Of a DNA stretch of 49,917 nt, positions 8,275-17,076 are shown in pieces. Made by a program: the position numbers and the translations under genes. The notes below the pieces were generated by a model, which saw only the letters and a list, made by a program, of their open reading frames with translations, was not told where the DNA came from and made no database searches. Numbering within the stretch: position 1 is the stretch's first letter; each line of letters begins with the position of its first letter. Origin of the DNA: Bdellovibrionales bacterium (GTDB lineage Bacteria; Bdellovibrionota; UBA1018); contig JAFEAP010000029.1 of the NCBI GenBank assembly GCA_018266355.1, forward strand, positions 859,137 through 909,053. Direction: 5' to 3'.

Positions 8275-10167
8275 ATGTCGAAAATCACCGCTCTCGTTCC
8301 CCTTGGAATCCTCGTCCCCGCCGCGCTCGCCGCGGCCGCGGATTCGTCCGGTCCGGTCGTCGCCGCGCCCGAAGTCGTCGTCGCGTCCGGTAAACGGCTG
8401 CGCGGCGATCACCGGTCGGCGCGCGTCTATACCGAGGCCGAACTCGCGCGCGAATCCGGGCGCGCGATCGGCGAAGTCCTGCGCGAAGGCGCCGGCGTCG
8501 ACTACACCGCCGGCACGGGCGGGAACTCGAACCTCCTGATCCGCGGCGCGAGCGGGTCGGAAACCCTCGTCCTGATCGACGGGGTGAAAGCGAACGATCC
8601 GTCGGTCTCGAACCGGTACTTCGATTGGAGCCGCATCGACACGGCCCAGATCGAACGGGTCGAGATCCTGAAAGGGCCCCAAGCGGTGTCTTACGGGTCC
8701 GACGCGATCGGCGGCGTCGTCCTCATCAAGACGAAACGCTCGGAGGCGCGTCCCGGCGAAAACGCGGTCACTGCGAGCGCGGAAGCGGGAAGCGAGGCCT
8801 TCGCGCGCGTTCGCGGTTCGGTCGGCGCCGACCTCGGCAAGGCGATGGGAGGCGAGCACGAGCTGAGCCTCCAGGCCCTCGGAAAAGGAGTTTTCGACGG
8901 CGGATCCTCCGCGCTCAGCCCGAACGGCGGACCGGTCGAGGGCGACGATTCTCGCGAAGCGTCCGCGGGATTCGCGCTGAAGTCCCGATGGGGGCGCGAC
9001 ACGCGCACGAGTCTCGTCGCCGACCTCCGGGCCGCGCGCGAGGACATCGACGCCGGCGCGTTCGACGACGATCCGAACTCGGTCGCGCGGAACCGCGAGA
9101 TCCGTTCGGCCGCGAACGCCGACGGGGCGTTCGCGAGCGGCCTCGAATGGGGCGCGGTCGCCTCGTATCTCGATTTCCGCCGCGCCTATTCGGATTTCGC
9201 CGATTCGGCGCACACCTCCGGGAGCGACACCGTCCTTCGCGGGACGAACGCGCGCGGGGAGTTTCACTTGAGATCGTCCGCGGACGCATCGGTCGAGTGG
9301 ACCCTCGGTTTCGAGGCGACGCGCGAGACCCTCGCGATCGATTCGGTCCTTTCGCCGACGACGCTTTCCCGCGACGACGACGAAACTTACGGCGTTTTCG
9401 GCGAGGGCGCGGTCCCGCTCGACTCCGCCCGGAGGTTTTCCGTCGATTTCGGCGGCCGATTCTCGAATTTCACCTCGTACGGGAACCAGACGAGCGGGAA
9501 AGGGGGATTGAACTATCGGCCCTCCGACGCGGTCGAACTCGACGCCGGCGTCGCGACCGGGTTCAAGGCGCCCTCGCTCTACAGCCTTTACGATCCCACC
9601 TACGGAAACCCGAACCTGAAACCCGAGGAATCCGTCCAAACCGAGGCCGGCGTCCAACTCCGTCCCGCGCGCGGGTTCCTCTGCTCCGTCCGGGGCTTCG
9701 ACGCCCGCATCCGGAACCGCTTCGGTTACGATCCTTCGACTTTCCGAAGCTTGAACGTCGAGCGCGCGACGGTGCGCGGAGTGGAACTCGAAGCGGACGC
9801 GCGCGTGTCGAGCGCGCTTCGTTTCGCGCCGAGCCTCACGTACCTCTCGACCCACGACGAGCGCACGGGCCGCGAACTCACCGACGTGCCGAAGTGGAAG
9901 GGCGCCCTGAAGGTCGGCTACGATTTTTCGAATCTCGACGGCATCACGCTTTCGCTCCTCGTGAAGTCGAGTCGGGGCGCGAGCGCGGGAGGTACCCGCG
10001 TCGCCGGTTTTTACCGCGCGGACCTGACCACTCGGCATCGCCTGAGCCCGAAGTGGACGCTGACCACCCGCTTCGAGAACCTCCTCGACCGCGACTACCA
10101 GGAAATCCGCGGCTACCGATCGCCGGGGTTTTCCGCTTACGCGGGCCTCGAGTTCGTCTCGCTTTAG
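8275..10167 (+). CDS. btuB: TonB-dependent outer-membrane cobalamin receptor (BtuB-like)
   Basis: A 630-residue protein: signal peptide (about 1-22), a TonB-box-like EVVVASGKR at about residue 35, then a plug domain (NSNLLIRGASGSETLVLIDG and IERVEILKGPQAVSYGSDAIGGVV). A 22-strand-type barrel follows, with the late GFKAPSLYSLYDPTYGNPNL and LKPEESVQTEAGV segments found in BtuB and siderophore receptors, ending in YAGLEFVSL. The length suits BtuB. The upstream cobalamin riboswitch is the main argument for vitamin B12 as substrate. It ends three bases from the convergent lyase gene. Confidence 0.93.
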   Translation: MSKITALVPLGILVPAALAAAADSSGPVVAAPEVVVASGKRLRGDHRSARVYTEAELARESGRAIGEVLREGAGVDYTAGTGGNSNLLIRGASGSETLVLIDGVKANDPSVSNRYFDWSRIDTAQIERVEILKGPQAVSYGSDAIGGVVLIKTKRSEARPGENAVTASAEAGSEAFARVRGSVGADLGKAMGGEHELSLQALGKGVFDGGSSALSPNGGPVEGDDSREASAGFALKSRWGRDTRTSLVADLRAAREDIDAGAFDDDPNSVARNREIRSAANADGAFASGLEWGAVASYLDFRRAYSDFADSAHTSGSDTVLRGTNARGEFHLRSSADASVEWTLGFEATRETLAIDSVLSPTTLSRDDDETYGVFGEGAVPLDSARRFSVDFGGRFSNFTSYGNQTSGKGGLNYRPSDAVELDAGVATGFKAPSLYSLYDPTYGNPNLKPEESVQTEAGVQLRPARGFLCSVRGFDARIRNRFGYDPSTFRSLNVERATVRGVELEADARVSSALRFAPSLTYLSTHDERTGRELTDVPKWKGALKVGYDFSNLDGITLSLLVKSSRGASAGGTRVAGFYRADLTTRHRLSPKWTLTTRFENLLDRDYQEIRGYRSPGFSAYAGLEFVSL

Positions 10168-10170
10168 CGG

Positions 10171-12330
10171 TCAGCGGCAGGAAACCGCGAAGGTCTTCGA
10201 GCGGTCGGCGAGTTTCTCGTCGGCCGCGACGAAGTCCACCGTCTTCGTGAGCGGATCGGCGGCGGCACAAGCCTGCCCATCCGGGCAATACCGCCAGCGG
10301 ATCTTCACCGAGCGCGATACCTGGTCGGGATTCGAAACCGTGAGCGAGCATCCCGCGCCGGACTGGCGGAAGAGGACCGCGGCGGGTCGGTTCGACTCGA
10401 GCGACGAGTTCCCCCACCGGAGTTCGCCACCGGAGAAGAAGGCAGCCTCGACCATCTTCGCGCCCGCGAATTCGACCGCTTGGACGTCGGTCGTGTTCGA
10501 AAGCACCGTGAAGGGCGCGCGGTCGGAGGCCGCGGCCGTTTCCGCGGTCGATAGGCCGGGGAGGACGGCGTAGGCGTAGTGATCGAGCGCTTTCGAATGG
10601 TTCAACCAAAGGCTCGCGACTTTTCCCGCCACCGGCGTCGAGGGAAGCTGGAAGCCGAGGAGCCGCCAGCTGCCGGTTTGGACCTCGTTCTTCAGCGTCG
10701 CTTCGTTCTCACCGACGAAGAGGTAGCCGACGTCGTTCGCGTGCGCCCATTTGAGCGCGGCCGGAGCGGTCGTTCCGGAATCGAGCGTCGCGACCTTCGC
10801 GGGATCGGCGGCGGTCGCGTAGAGGATCGGCGATTTCGACCATTCCTGGTTCAGGGTGGTGACGACCGGGTACTTTCCGGAGCTTTTTACGCCCGCGCCG
10901 AGCGCGACCATCCCGCCGTCGAAGAAGAACCACGATTTCCGGGCGGAGAGCCCGGTCCGGCGGAAATCGAGCGTCGCGAGGCCGACGTCGCCATCGGAAA
11001 CCCCGCCGGCCCAGTTCGTCGCCCCGTAGTGCGGACTGTAGTTATTGTCCTTCACCGGCGGATAGGCGGGCAGCACCTCCATCGTCACTCCGGGCAGCTT
11101 GAAGTAGTCGAGCACCGGGTGGATGTTCGCGACCTCGGCGCCCGTCCGATAGACGTAGTTCATCCCGTCGGCGAGGTATTCCGAGCGGAGGCCTTCGCCG
11201 TTCGGCGAAGTATCGCTGTTCAGAGTGCGGCGCGAGTTCATGCGCACGGAGATGCCGAAGCCCGCGCGGTTATGGGTCATGAAATCGCCTTTCCAGAAGA
11301 GGCGGTTCCCGAGCTTGAAGCGGGTCGTGCCGTCGGCGAGCGTTTCCGCGCAGCGCTGGAACTCGGTCTGGCGACCGCCCGGGATTCGCGCCATCGTCAC
11401 GCACGCGGGCAGGAGCGCGCGCACCGAGGCCCCGTTCACGCGCGCGTAGGTGCGTCCCTGCGAGCTATAGTCGAAGATCGAGCCTTGGGCCATCCAGAGC
11501 TCGCCGTCGAGGATGAAGTCGGTCAGTAGATCGACGTTCGCTTTCGCGATCGCGAAGGGCGTGCCGGCGAGGCTTTCCGCGAGGTTCGGAAGGCTCGCGA
11601 GGAAGCTGATCGCGTACGACCCGTTATAGAAGAGCGGACCGTGCTGATAAAACGTGTAGTCGACCTGGATGCCCTCGCGGTTTCCTTGGCGGAGTTCGCG
11701 AGCGATCGCGTTCGAGGCGGCCTGGATCACGCCGGGATTTCCGTCGATCGCGCCGAGCGCGATCGAGATCTCCGCGTACCAGATCGCGTTCGCGCCGGTG
11801 ACCGGCCAGCGGCTCGGGTGGGTGACGATGTTGCCCATCCGCGTGGCGGCGAGGAGAGCGTCGCGGAGCTCGGCGGGTAGTCGGTCGCCGTAAATCGCGA
11901 GGATCCGGTAGGTGACGAGCGGCATGCCGATCTCCATCGTCCACCAGTTATAGTGCCACCACGCGCGCGAGGCGTAGAATCGGATCGCGCGCAGTCCGAG
12001 TTCGCGGATCGCGGCGTCGTCGAAGTAAGGACTGCCCGGTAACCGCGTCGCGAGGAGGAAAGTGAACGCGCGGCCGAGCGTTTCGACGGGACCCCAGTGC
12101 GGGCCTTGCTGATCGTAATAGTCGAGATCGGAGAAACTTCCGTCGGGCAGTTCGTGGCTTCGGTAACTCGCGATCTCCGCGAGCGCCCACGTCGGCTGAT
12201 CGGCGACGGGTACCGATTCGAGGACTTGGCGCTCGACGCGGTCGCGGATCGTCGGCAGAGGGTCCGCGCTTTTCGCTCCGTGCGCGCACGAGAGGTTCAG
12301 CAGGCTCGCGAGCAGCAAGAAAATGGGCAT
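10171..12330 (-). CDS. Polysaccharide lyase family 8 (hyaluronate/chondroitin/xanthan-lyase type) lipoprotein
   Basis: A 719-residue protein whose signal ends in a lipobox (LNLSC). The alpha-toroid catalytic part shows PL8 hallmarks: VTGANAIWYAEISIALGAI (catalytic Asn, about residue 180) and DYTFYQHGPLFYNGSY (catalytic His about 230 with following Tyr). FDYSSQGRTYAR and NGEGLRSEYLADGMNYVY follow, then beta-sandwich domains with KSWFFFDGGMVALGAGV. PL8 enzymes cleave uronic-acid polysaccharides by beta-elimination. The exact substrate cannot be read from sequence. An in-frame TTG at 12342 is an alternative start, and neither start has a well-spaced ribosome binding site. Confidence 0.88.
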   Translation of the reverse strand: MPIFLLLASLLNLSCAHGAKSADPLPTIRDRVERQVLESVPVADQPTWALAEIASYRSHELPDGSFSDLDYYDQQGPHWGPVETLGRAFTFLLATRLPGSPYFDDAAIRELGLRAIRFYASRAWWHYNWWTMEIGMPLVTYRILAIYGDRLPAELRDALLAATRMGNIVTHPSRWPVTGANAIWYAEISIALGAIDGNPGVIQAASNAIARELRQGNREGIQVDYTFYQHGPLFYNGSYAISFLASLPNLAESLAGTPFAIAKANVDLLTDFILDGELWMAQGSIFDYSSQGRTYARVNGASVRALLPACVTMARIPGGRQTEFQRCAETLADGTTRFKLGNRLFWKGDFMTHNRAGFGISVRMNSRRTLNSDTSPNGEGLRSEYLADGMNYVYRTGAEVANIHPVLDYFKLPGVTMEVLPAYPPVKDNNYSPHYGATNWAGGVSDGDVGLATLDFRRTGLSARKSWFFFDGGMVALGAGVKSSGKYPVVTTLNQEWSKSPILYATAADPAKVATLDSGTTAPAALKWAHANDVGYLFVGENEATLKNEVQTGSWRLLGFQLPSTPVAGKVASLWLNHSKALDHYAYAVLPGLSTAETAAASDRAPFTVLSNTTDVQAVEFAGAKMVEAAFFSGGELRWGNSSLESNRPAAVLFRQSGAGCSLTVSNPDQVSRSVKIRWRYCPDGQACAAADPLTKTVDFVAADEKLADRSKTFAVSCR

Positions 12331-12358
12331 AGGCAAAACCAAGCATCCTGCTTAGACT
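12330..12358 (+). promoter_or_regulatory. Candidate promoter for propeller protein gene
   Basis: TAGGCA (12330-12335) and TAGACT (12353-12358) are 17 bases apart and together match 8 of 12 consensus bases. The expected start coincides with the ATG at 12365, and no ribosome binding site is visible, so translation may be leaderless. Confidence 0.4.
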
Positions 12359-12364
12359 TCAGCC

Positions 12365-13303
12365 ATGCAAGGACGCAGCGACGCTCGGGAAAGCGTCGGA
12401 TTTTTGACGGTGGGTTTGTGCGCGGCTTGGATCGCGATTTCGATCGCTTCGGTGCCCGCGAGTGCGTGCACGATCGATCGTCCCCGCACGACGCCGGACG
12501 GGGAATGGACGGTATTCGAAAGCCCGTCTTCGGACTGCGGCGCCGGCGCGCAGGGCCCGCAGATCTATCTTCGCCACGGCGGACCGGGCGGCGCGATCAC
12601 GCTCGTTTCGAGTTCGGCCACGGGCGCGCCCGGCGGCCAATTCAGTCACGATCCGATCATCTCGGACGACGGCCGGTTCGTCTATTTCCAGAGCAATTCC
12701 CCGAACCTCGTCTCGGCCGGCGATAACGTTTACCGCATTTACGAGAAGAACGTTCGCTCGGGCGCGGTGCGGATGGTTTCGTCTTCGTCCGCGGGGAAAT
12801 GGGCAGACGGCGCGAGTTTCGGCGCCGCGCTTTCGGGTGACGGACGCTTCCTCTTTTTCGAAAGCGTCGGCACGAACCTCGTTCCCGGCGCGCGGGGATA
12901 CCAGATTTACCGGAAAAACCTCTCGACCGGCGAGCTCGCTCTCGCGACGGCCGACGCCGCGGGGAAAGCGTTGAACGGCAGCAGCGGCAAGGCCGCGCCG
13001 ACGGCCGACGGATCCCGTTTCGCGTTCGCGAGCGGCGCCGCCGACGTCGTTCCGGGAGTGGGCGGAAACCAGGTTTACTTCCGGGATCTCGTGACCGGCG
13101 CGATCGACCTCGTCTCGGCGGACGCGAAAGGCGTCGCGGGCGACGGATTCAGTTCCGAGCCGGCCGTCGAGGGCGACGGCACGTGGGTCGTGTTCAAGAG
13201 CTCCGCGACGAACTGGCACGGATTCCCGAATCCGACGGGCGAGAAACGCGCCTATCGGAAAAATCGCCGCACCGGAGAGTTGACGGCGGTCTCCCCGAAC
13301 TGA
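12365..13303 (+). CDS. Exported WD40-like (PD40/TolB-type) propeller protein
   Basis: A 312-residue protein with a long N-terminal hydrophobic segment (about residues 18-37), read as a signal peptide. Five or so repeats of the form DDGRFVYFQSNSPNLVSAGD, then YRIYEKNVRSGAVRMVSS, are typical of WD40-like/TolB-type propellers of about 60 residues per blade. Further copies are GDGRFLFFESVGTNLVPGA and ADGSRFAFASGAADVVPG. Four cysteines cluster near the N terminus. It lies 22 bases before the FkbM gene on the same strand. The role is unknown; calcium or partner binding by such propellers is only a family generality. Confidence 0.82.
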   Translation: MQGRSDARESVGFLTVGLCAAWIAISIASVPASACTIDRPRTTPDGEWTVFESPSSDCGAGAQGPQIYLRHGGPGGAITLVSSSATGAPGGQFSHDPIISDDGRFVYFQSNSPNLVSAGDNVYRIYEKNVRSGAVRMVSSSSAGKWADGASFGAALSGDGRFLFFESVGTNLVPGARGYQIYRKNLSTGELALATADAAGKALNGSSGKAAPTADGSRFAFASGAADVVPGVGGNQVYFRDLVTGAIDLVSADAKGVAGDGFSSEPAVEGDGTWVVFKSSATNWHGFPNPTGEKRAYRKNRRTGELTAVSPN

Positions 13304-13325
13304 AACGGACGGCGGAAAGGCGACG

Positions 13326-14174
13326 ATGCGTACGGCGCATAAAATTCGACTCGCCCGAACCGCCTACCGGGTGGTGCACGCATTTCGAGGGATTTTCGGC
13401 GGGAACGACGCGGTTTCTCTCGAACGTCGCGGAATCCGGTGGGAGCTCGATCTACGAGAAGGGATCGACTTCGCGATCTACCTCTTCGGGGCGTTCGAAT
13501 TATCGCTCGTCCGGTTCTATTCGGCTCGCATCCGACCGGGAGACGTCGTGCTCGACATCGGGGCGAACGTCGGCGCTCACACGGTTCCGATCGCCCGGCT
13601 CGTCGGCTCGAGCGGAAAGGTGTTCGCTTTCGAACCGACCGATTACGCCGTTTCGAAGCTCCGAAAAAACCTCCTCGCTAATTCCCAAGCCTCCCGCGTG
13701 GTCACGATCGAGCAGGCGTTCCTCGTCGCGAACGAGGACGCGGGCGTCGCGAAAGAAATTTATTCGAGTTGGCCGCTCACTGCCGAACCCGGAAGCCACG
13801 CCCTTCACCTCGGAACGGCCAAGTCGACGTCCGGAGCGCGCGCCGAAACCCTCGACCATTACCTCGCGAAACGCGGAGTGGAGCGGGTCGACTGGATCAA
13901 ACTCGACGTCGACGGATACGAGCATGCGGTGCTCGCGGGGGGGCGGAAGACCCTTTCCCGATTCAAACCGAAGATCCTCATGGAGTTCGCGCCCTATCTG
14001 GCCGAGGAGGCAGGGTATTCCTTCGGAGAGATCCTCGGATGGCTTCGCGAGGAAGGCTACCGCGGGATCGAAGTGGAGAACCGGGTTCCCGTCCCGCTCG
14101 AGGCGGACGCGCTCCGGAAGCGGATTCCCGCCGGAAGCTCGATCAACGTCTACCTCGAGGCGAGGCCCGCATGA
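13326..14174 (+). CDS. FkbM-family SAM-dependent methyltransferase
   Basis: A 282-residue cytoplasmic protein. SAM motif I VVLDIGANVGAHTVPIAR lies at about residues 73-90, followed by KVFAFEPTDYAVSKLRKNL (motif II region, acidic Glu) and the family-defining WIKLDVDGYEHAVLAGGRKTL near residue 195. FkbM enzymes O-methylate sugars or polyketides, and members in glycan loci usually methylate glycans. It starts after AAAGG and overlaps the next gene by ATGA, so it belongs to a translationally coupled glycosylation operon with the two genes that follow. Confidence 0.9.
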   Translation: MRTAHKIRLARTAYRVVHAFRGIFGGNDAVSLERRGIRWELDLREGIDFAIYLFGAFELSLVRFYSARIRPGDVVLDIGANVGAHTVPIARLVGSSGKVFAFEPTDYAVSKLRKNLLANSQASRVVTIEQAFLVANEDAGVAKEIYSSWPLTAEPGSHALHLGTAKSTSGARAETLDHYLAKRGVERVDWIKLDVDGYEHAVLAGGRKTLSRFKPKILMEFAPYLAEEAGYSFGEILGWLREEGYRGIEVENRVPVPLEADALRKRIPAGSSINVYLEARPA

Positions 14175-15505
14175 GATCGCGTCTCAGTCGATACCTCGTC
14201 GGGGCGGTCGGGACCGAAATTTCCCGCTTGAGTCGTTACTACGACCGCTTCGTCCAGGTCCTGCCTTTACCCCACGACGACGGCGCGCTTCTCGAGTCGG
14301 TCGTGGGCGCCGAAAAGGGAACTTTCGGGTCGGTCGCGGATCTCCCCGACTTTTCGGATGAACGCGCTCGCCGCTCCGCCGTGCTCCTGAATGGCGTCTT
14401 GAACCAACACTTCGACCTCGAAGGGCTTCTGCGCGAACTTCGTCCGAAACTTTCCCGCACTTCGCGGATCGTCGCCGTCGCCTATAATTCGTATATGCGG
14501 TGGCCCTACGAACTCGCGAGCAGCCTCGGGTTGCGTACGGGCGAGGTCCCCGAGGTTTTCCTGACCCGGTCCGAACTCGAGAACATCGCCGACCTCGCCG
14601 GATTCGACATCGTCCGGATGCGCCCGGTGACCTACGCGCCGCTCGCCTTTTTCGGAATCGGTTCGCTCGTGAATTACGTGCTCCCGATGATCCCGGGCTT
14701 GAGGTGGACCTCCGTCGCGACGGTGATCGTCTTTCGTCCGCGGATCGTCGAAACCGGGTATCCGTCGGTTTCGGTCATCGTACCGGCGCGGAACGAGGCC
14801 GGAAACATCCCGGGCGCGATCCGCCGCCTGCCGGATTTCGGCGGGGCGAAGGTCGAGGTCGTCTTCGTCGAAGGCGGTTCGACGGACCGGACATGGGACG
14901 AGATCCTCGAGGCGCGGAAACTCGAGCGTCCTGGTTTGGCGATCAAGGCGTTCCGGCAGACGGGCAAGGGAAAGAACGACGCCGTTAAACTCGGGGTCGA
15001 GAAGGCTTCCCACGAACTCGTGATGATCCTCGACGCGGACTTGACGATGCCGCCGGAACTCCTCGGCCGCTACTACGAAGCGTACCGGGACGGGAAAGCC
15101 GACTTCGTGAACGGGAGCCGGCTCGTCTATCCGATCGAGGGGCGGGAGATGAAATTCATCAACCTGCTCGGGAACCTCTTTTTTTCGCGCTTCCTGAGCG
15201 GCGTGCTCGAGACCCGTTTGAGCGATACGCTTTGCGGGACGAAACTCCTCGCTCGCCACGATTGGGAGCGGATCCGGAAGTGGAACGAGGACTTCGGTCG
15301 CTTCGATCCATTCGGGGATTTCGAACTTCTTTTCGCGGCTGCGAGTCTCGGTCTCGGCGTCGTGAACTTGCCCGTACGATACCTCGCCCGGACTTACGGC
15401 ACGACGAATATCCTTCGGTTCCGTCACGGTCTCCAGCTGCTTCGTATGGCCGCGATCGGTCTTTTTCGCATCCGGGCGGGGAACCTGCGGGAAAGGCGCG
15501 AATGA
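14171..15505 (+). CDS. Methyltransferase-remnant / GT2 glycosyltransferase fusion
   Basis: A 444-residue protein. From about residue 197 there is a full GT-A domain of family 2, DPM/dolichol-phosphate-mannosyltransferase-like: VSVIVPARNEAGNIPGAIRR, VFVEGGSTDRTWDE, and the metal site MILDADLTMPPELL (about 287). The first ~190 residues resemble the C-terminal half of a class I SAM methyltransferase (AVLLNGVLNQHFDLEGLLRE, SRIVAVAYNSYMR), but the glycine-rich SAM motif is absent, so this half is probably non-catalytic or structural. The start overlaps the FkbM stop (ATGA). It may hand a lipid-linked sugar to the next gene's product, which is inference. Confidence 0.85.
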   Translation: MRSRLSRYLVGAVGTEISRLSRYYDRFVQVLPLPHDDGALLESVVGAEKGTFGSVADLPDFSDERARRSAVLLNGVLNQHFDLEGLLRELRPKLSRTSRIVAVAYNSYMRWPYELASSLGLRTGEVPEVFLTRSELENIADLAGFDIVRMRPVTYAPLAFFGIGSLVNYVLPMIPGLRWTSVATVIVFRPRIVETGYPSVSVIVPARNEAGNIPGAIRRLPDFGGAKVEVVFVEGGSTDRTWDEILEARKLERPGLAIKAFRQTGKGKNDAVKLGVEKASHELVMILDADLTMPPELLGRYYEAYRDGKADFVNGSRLVYPIEGREMKFINLLGNLFFSRFLSGVLETRLSDTLCGTKLLARHDWERIRKWNEDFGRFDPFGDFELLFAAASLGLGVVNLPVRYLARTYGTTNILRFRHGLQLLRMAAIGLFRIRAGNLRERRE

Positions 15506-17067
15506 GGCTCGGGATACTAAAGAGCGATTTCGCGAGGGTACTCTTGCCGGTCATCGTCCTGACCGTCCTGCTTTATTCCATCACCTTGCATGCGCCTTTC
15601 GTCTATGACGACGTCGACTCGATCATCCTGAACGAGAAACTCCACCAGCTTCGGAATCTCACCGACGTCGTTTTCAGCGAGCTTCGGCAGATCCGCGTAT
15701 ACCAGAACCTCACTTTCGCCGTCGATTGGGCGATTTCAGGGCCGGGGACGCTGAGCTTTCACGTGACGAACCTCGTCTTGCACCTCGCGAACGTCTTCCT
15801 CGTCTTCCGTTATCTCCGGAAAATCCTGCCGGAACGGAATTTCGTCGTCGGTCTGAGCACGTTCCTCTTCGCCGTGCACCCCCTCCAGATCCAGGGCGTG
15901 GCGTATGTCATGGGGAGGGTCTCCTCTCTCCAAGCGCTTTTCACTTTCGGGTGCCTGAATCTCCTCGTGAGCGAGAACCCGAAACTCCGGCTTCTCGTTT
16001 TTCCGCTCTCGGCCCTCGCCTTGTTGGCCAAGGAGAGCTGTATTTTGCTTCCGATCCTCCTCCTATGGCACGAGCTGACGATCGGCCGAAAGACGTTTCG
16101 AGAGATCGGGTGGAAAGCGATCGCCGGCGGATTCGCCGTGATGGCGCTCTTCATCCCTTTGCAGCACCTGCTTCGCGACCAACACTCGATGTACGACGGG
16201 ACGACGGGATTCGGGATCTATCCTTACTTCGAGTACCTGCTCACCCAAGCCTATTATTTCCTGTTCCACCTTTGGCTCGTCTTCTTCTCGGGCGATCAAA
16301 GCCTCCTTCACCAATACCCGGTCTTCTCATCGAAGATCTTCATCCTCGGGATCTTCGGTTTCCTCTACCTCGCGGGTGCGAGCGTCGCCGTCGCCGCGAA
16401 TTGGCGGCGCGCGCCGCTCGTCGCCTTCTTCGCGGGGGCCTACCTCATCGTCCTCGGGCCGACGAACACCTTCGTCGAGATGCTGAATCCCTTCGCCGAG
16501 TACCGGCTTTACCAGGCGAACCTCTCGATATTCGTTCTCGGCTCGCTCGGCCTCGATATCCTCATTCGAAGGGCCAATCTCGAAAAATTCCGGACGTTCC
16601 TCACGGCCGCGATCGTCGTCGGCTTCGGGGCCGCGAACTACGCCCAGCAGCGACTTTGGGAGGATCCGGTCGAGCTGATTTCTCGCTCGATCGAGATTTA
16701 TCCGGACTCCTACGTGATGAACGCGAGTTTGGCGCAGGCATATAACTTCCGGCACGACCTGAAGTCGATGGAGTACTATCTGAAGGAAGCGGATCGGTTG
16801 GCGTACCTCGATCCTTATCGGAAGACCGTCAAGATCAGCTTCCTTCTCGCGCACTATTACGGGAGGGTCGGACGCTTCGACGAAGCGATGCACGAGCTCG
16901 ATCTCATCGAGAAAAACGGTCCGGCGATCCTCGGTCCGAAACTGCCGAGCGTCTACTACGTCTCGAGGCTGAACGTGCTCCACGCGCTCGGTCGCAGGGC
17001 GGATTTCGAAGCGGTACGGGCGAAGGCGCTCGCGCTTTATCCGCCGGCGGAAATCCCGAATTGGTAA
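15502..17067 (+). CDS. GT-C (TMTC/PMT-like) membrane mannosyltransferase with TPR tail
   Basis: A 521-residue polytopic membrane protein with about ten hydrophobic segments between residues 12 and 390. The first loop holds FVYDDVDSIILNE, the acidic DD pair that is catalytic in GT-C enzymes (TMTC, PMT, ArnT). From about residue 395 the chain is soluble and made of helical pairs with TPR spacing (YVMNASLAQAYNFRHDLKSM, AHYYGRVGRFDEAMHELDLI). Eukaryotic TMTC proteins have the same order of domains and O-mannosylate exported proteins. The ATGA overlap with the GT2 gene suggests that the two work in one glycosylation route. Confidence 0.83.
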   Translation: MRLGILKSDFARVLLPVIVLTVLLYSITLHAPFVYDDVDSIILNEKLHQLRNLTDVVFSELRQIRVYQNLTFAVDWAISGPGTLSFHVTNLVLHLANVFLVFRYLRKILPERNFVVGLSTFLFAVHPLQIQGVAYVMGRVSSLQALFTFGCLNLLVSENPKLRLLVFPLSALALLAKESCILLPILLLWHELTIGRKTFREIGWKAIAGGFAVMALFIPLQHLLRDQHSMYDGTTGFGIYPYFEYLLTQAYYFLFHLWLVFFSGDQSLLHQYPVFSSKIFILGIFGFLYLAGASVAVAANWRRAPLVAFFAGAYLIVLGPTNTFVEMLNPFAEYRLYQANLSIFVLGSLGLDILIRRANLEKFRTFLTAAIVVGFGAANYAQQRLWEDPVELISRSIEIYPDSYVMNASLAQAYNFRHDLKSMEYYLKEADRLAYLDPYRKTVKISFLLAHYYGRVGRFDEAMHELDLIEKNGPAILGPKLPSVYYVSRLNVLHALGRRADFEAVRAKALALYPPAEIPNW

Positions 17068-17076
17068 CCGGAACCC

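Noticed and set aside
7501..10038. 845-residue open frame on the minus strand
   Set aside because: It is antisense to btuB and the riboswitch; Arg-rich, low-complexity composition is the usual mirror of GC-rich codon use, with no domains.
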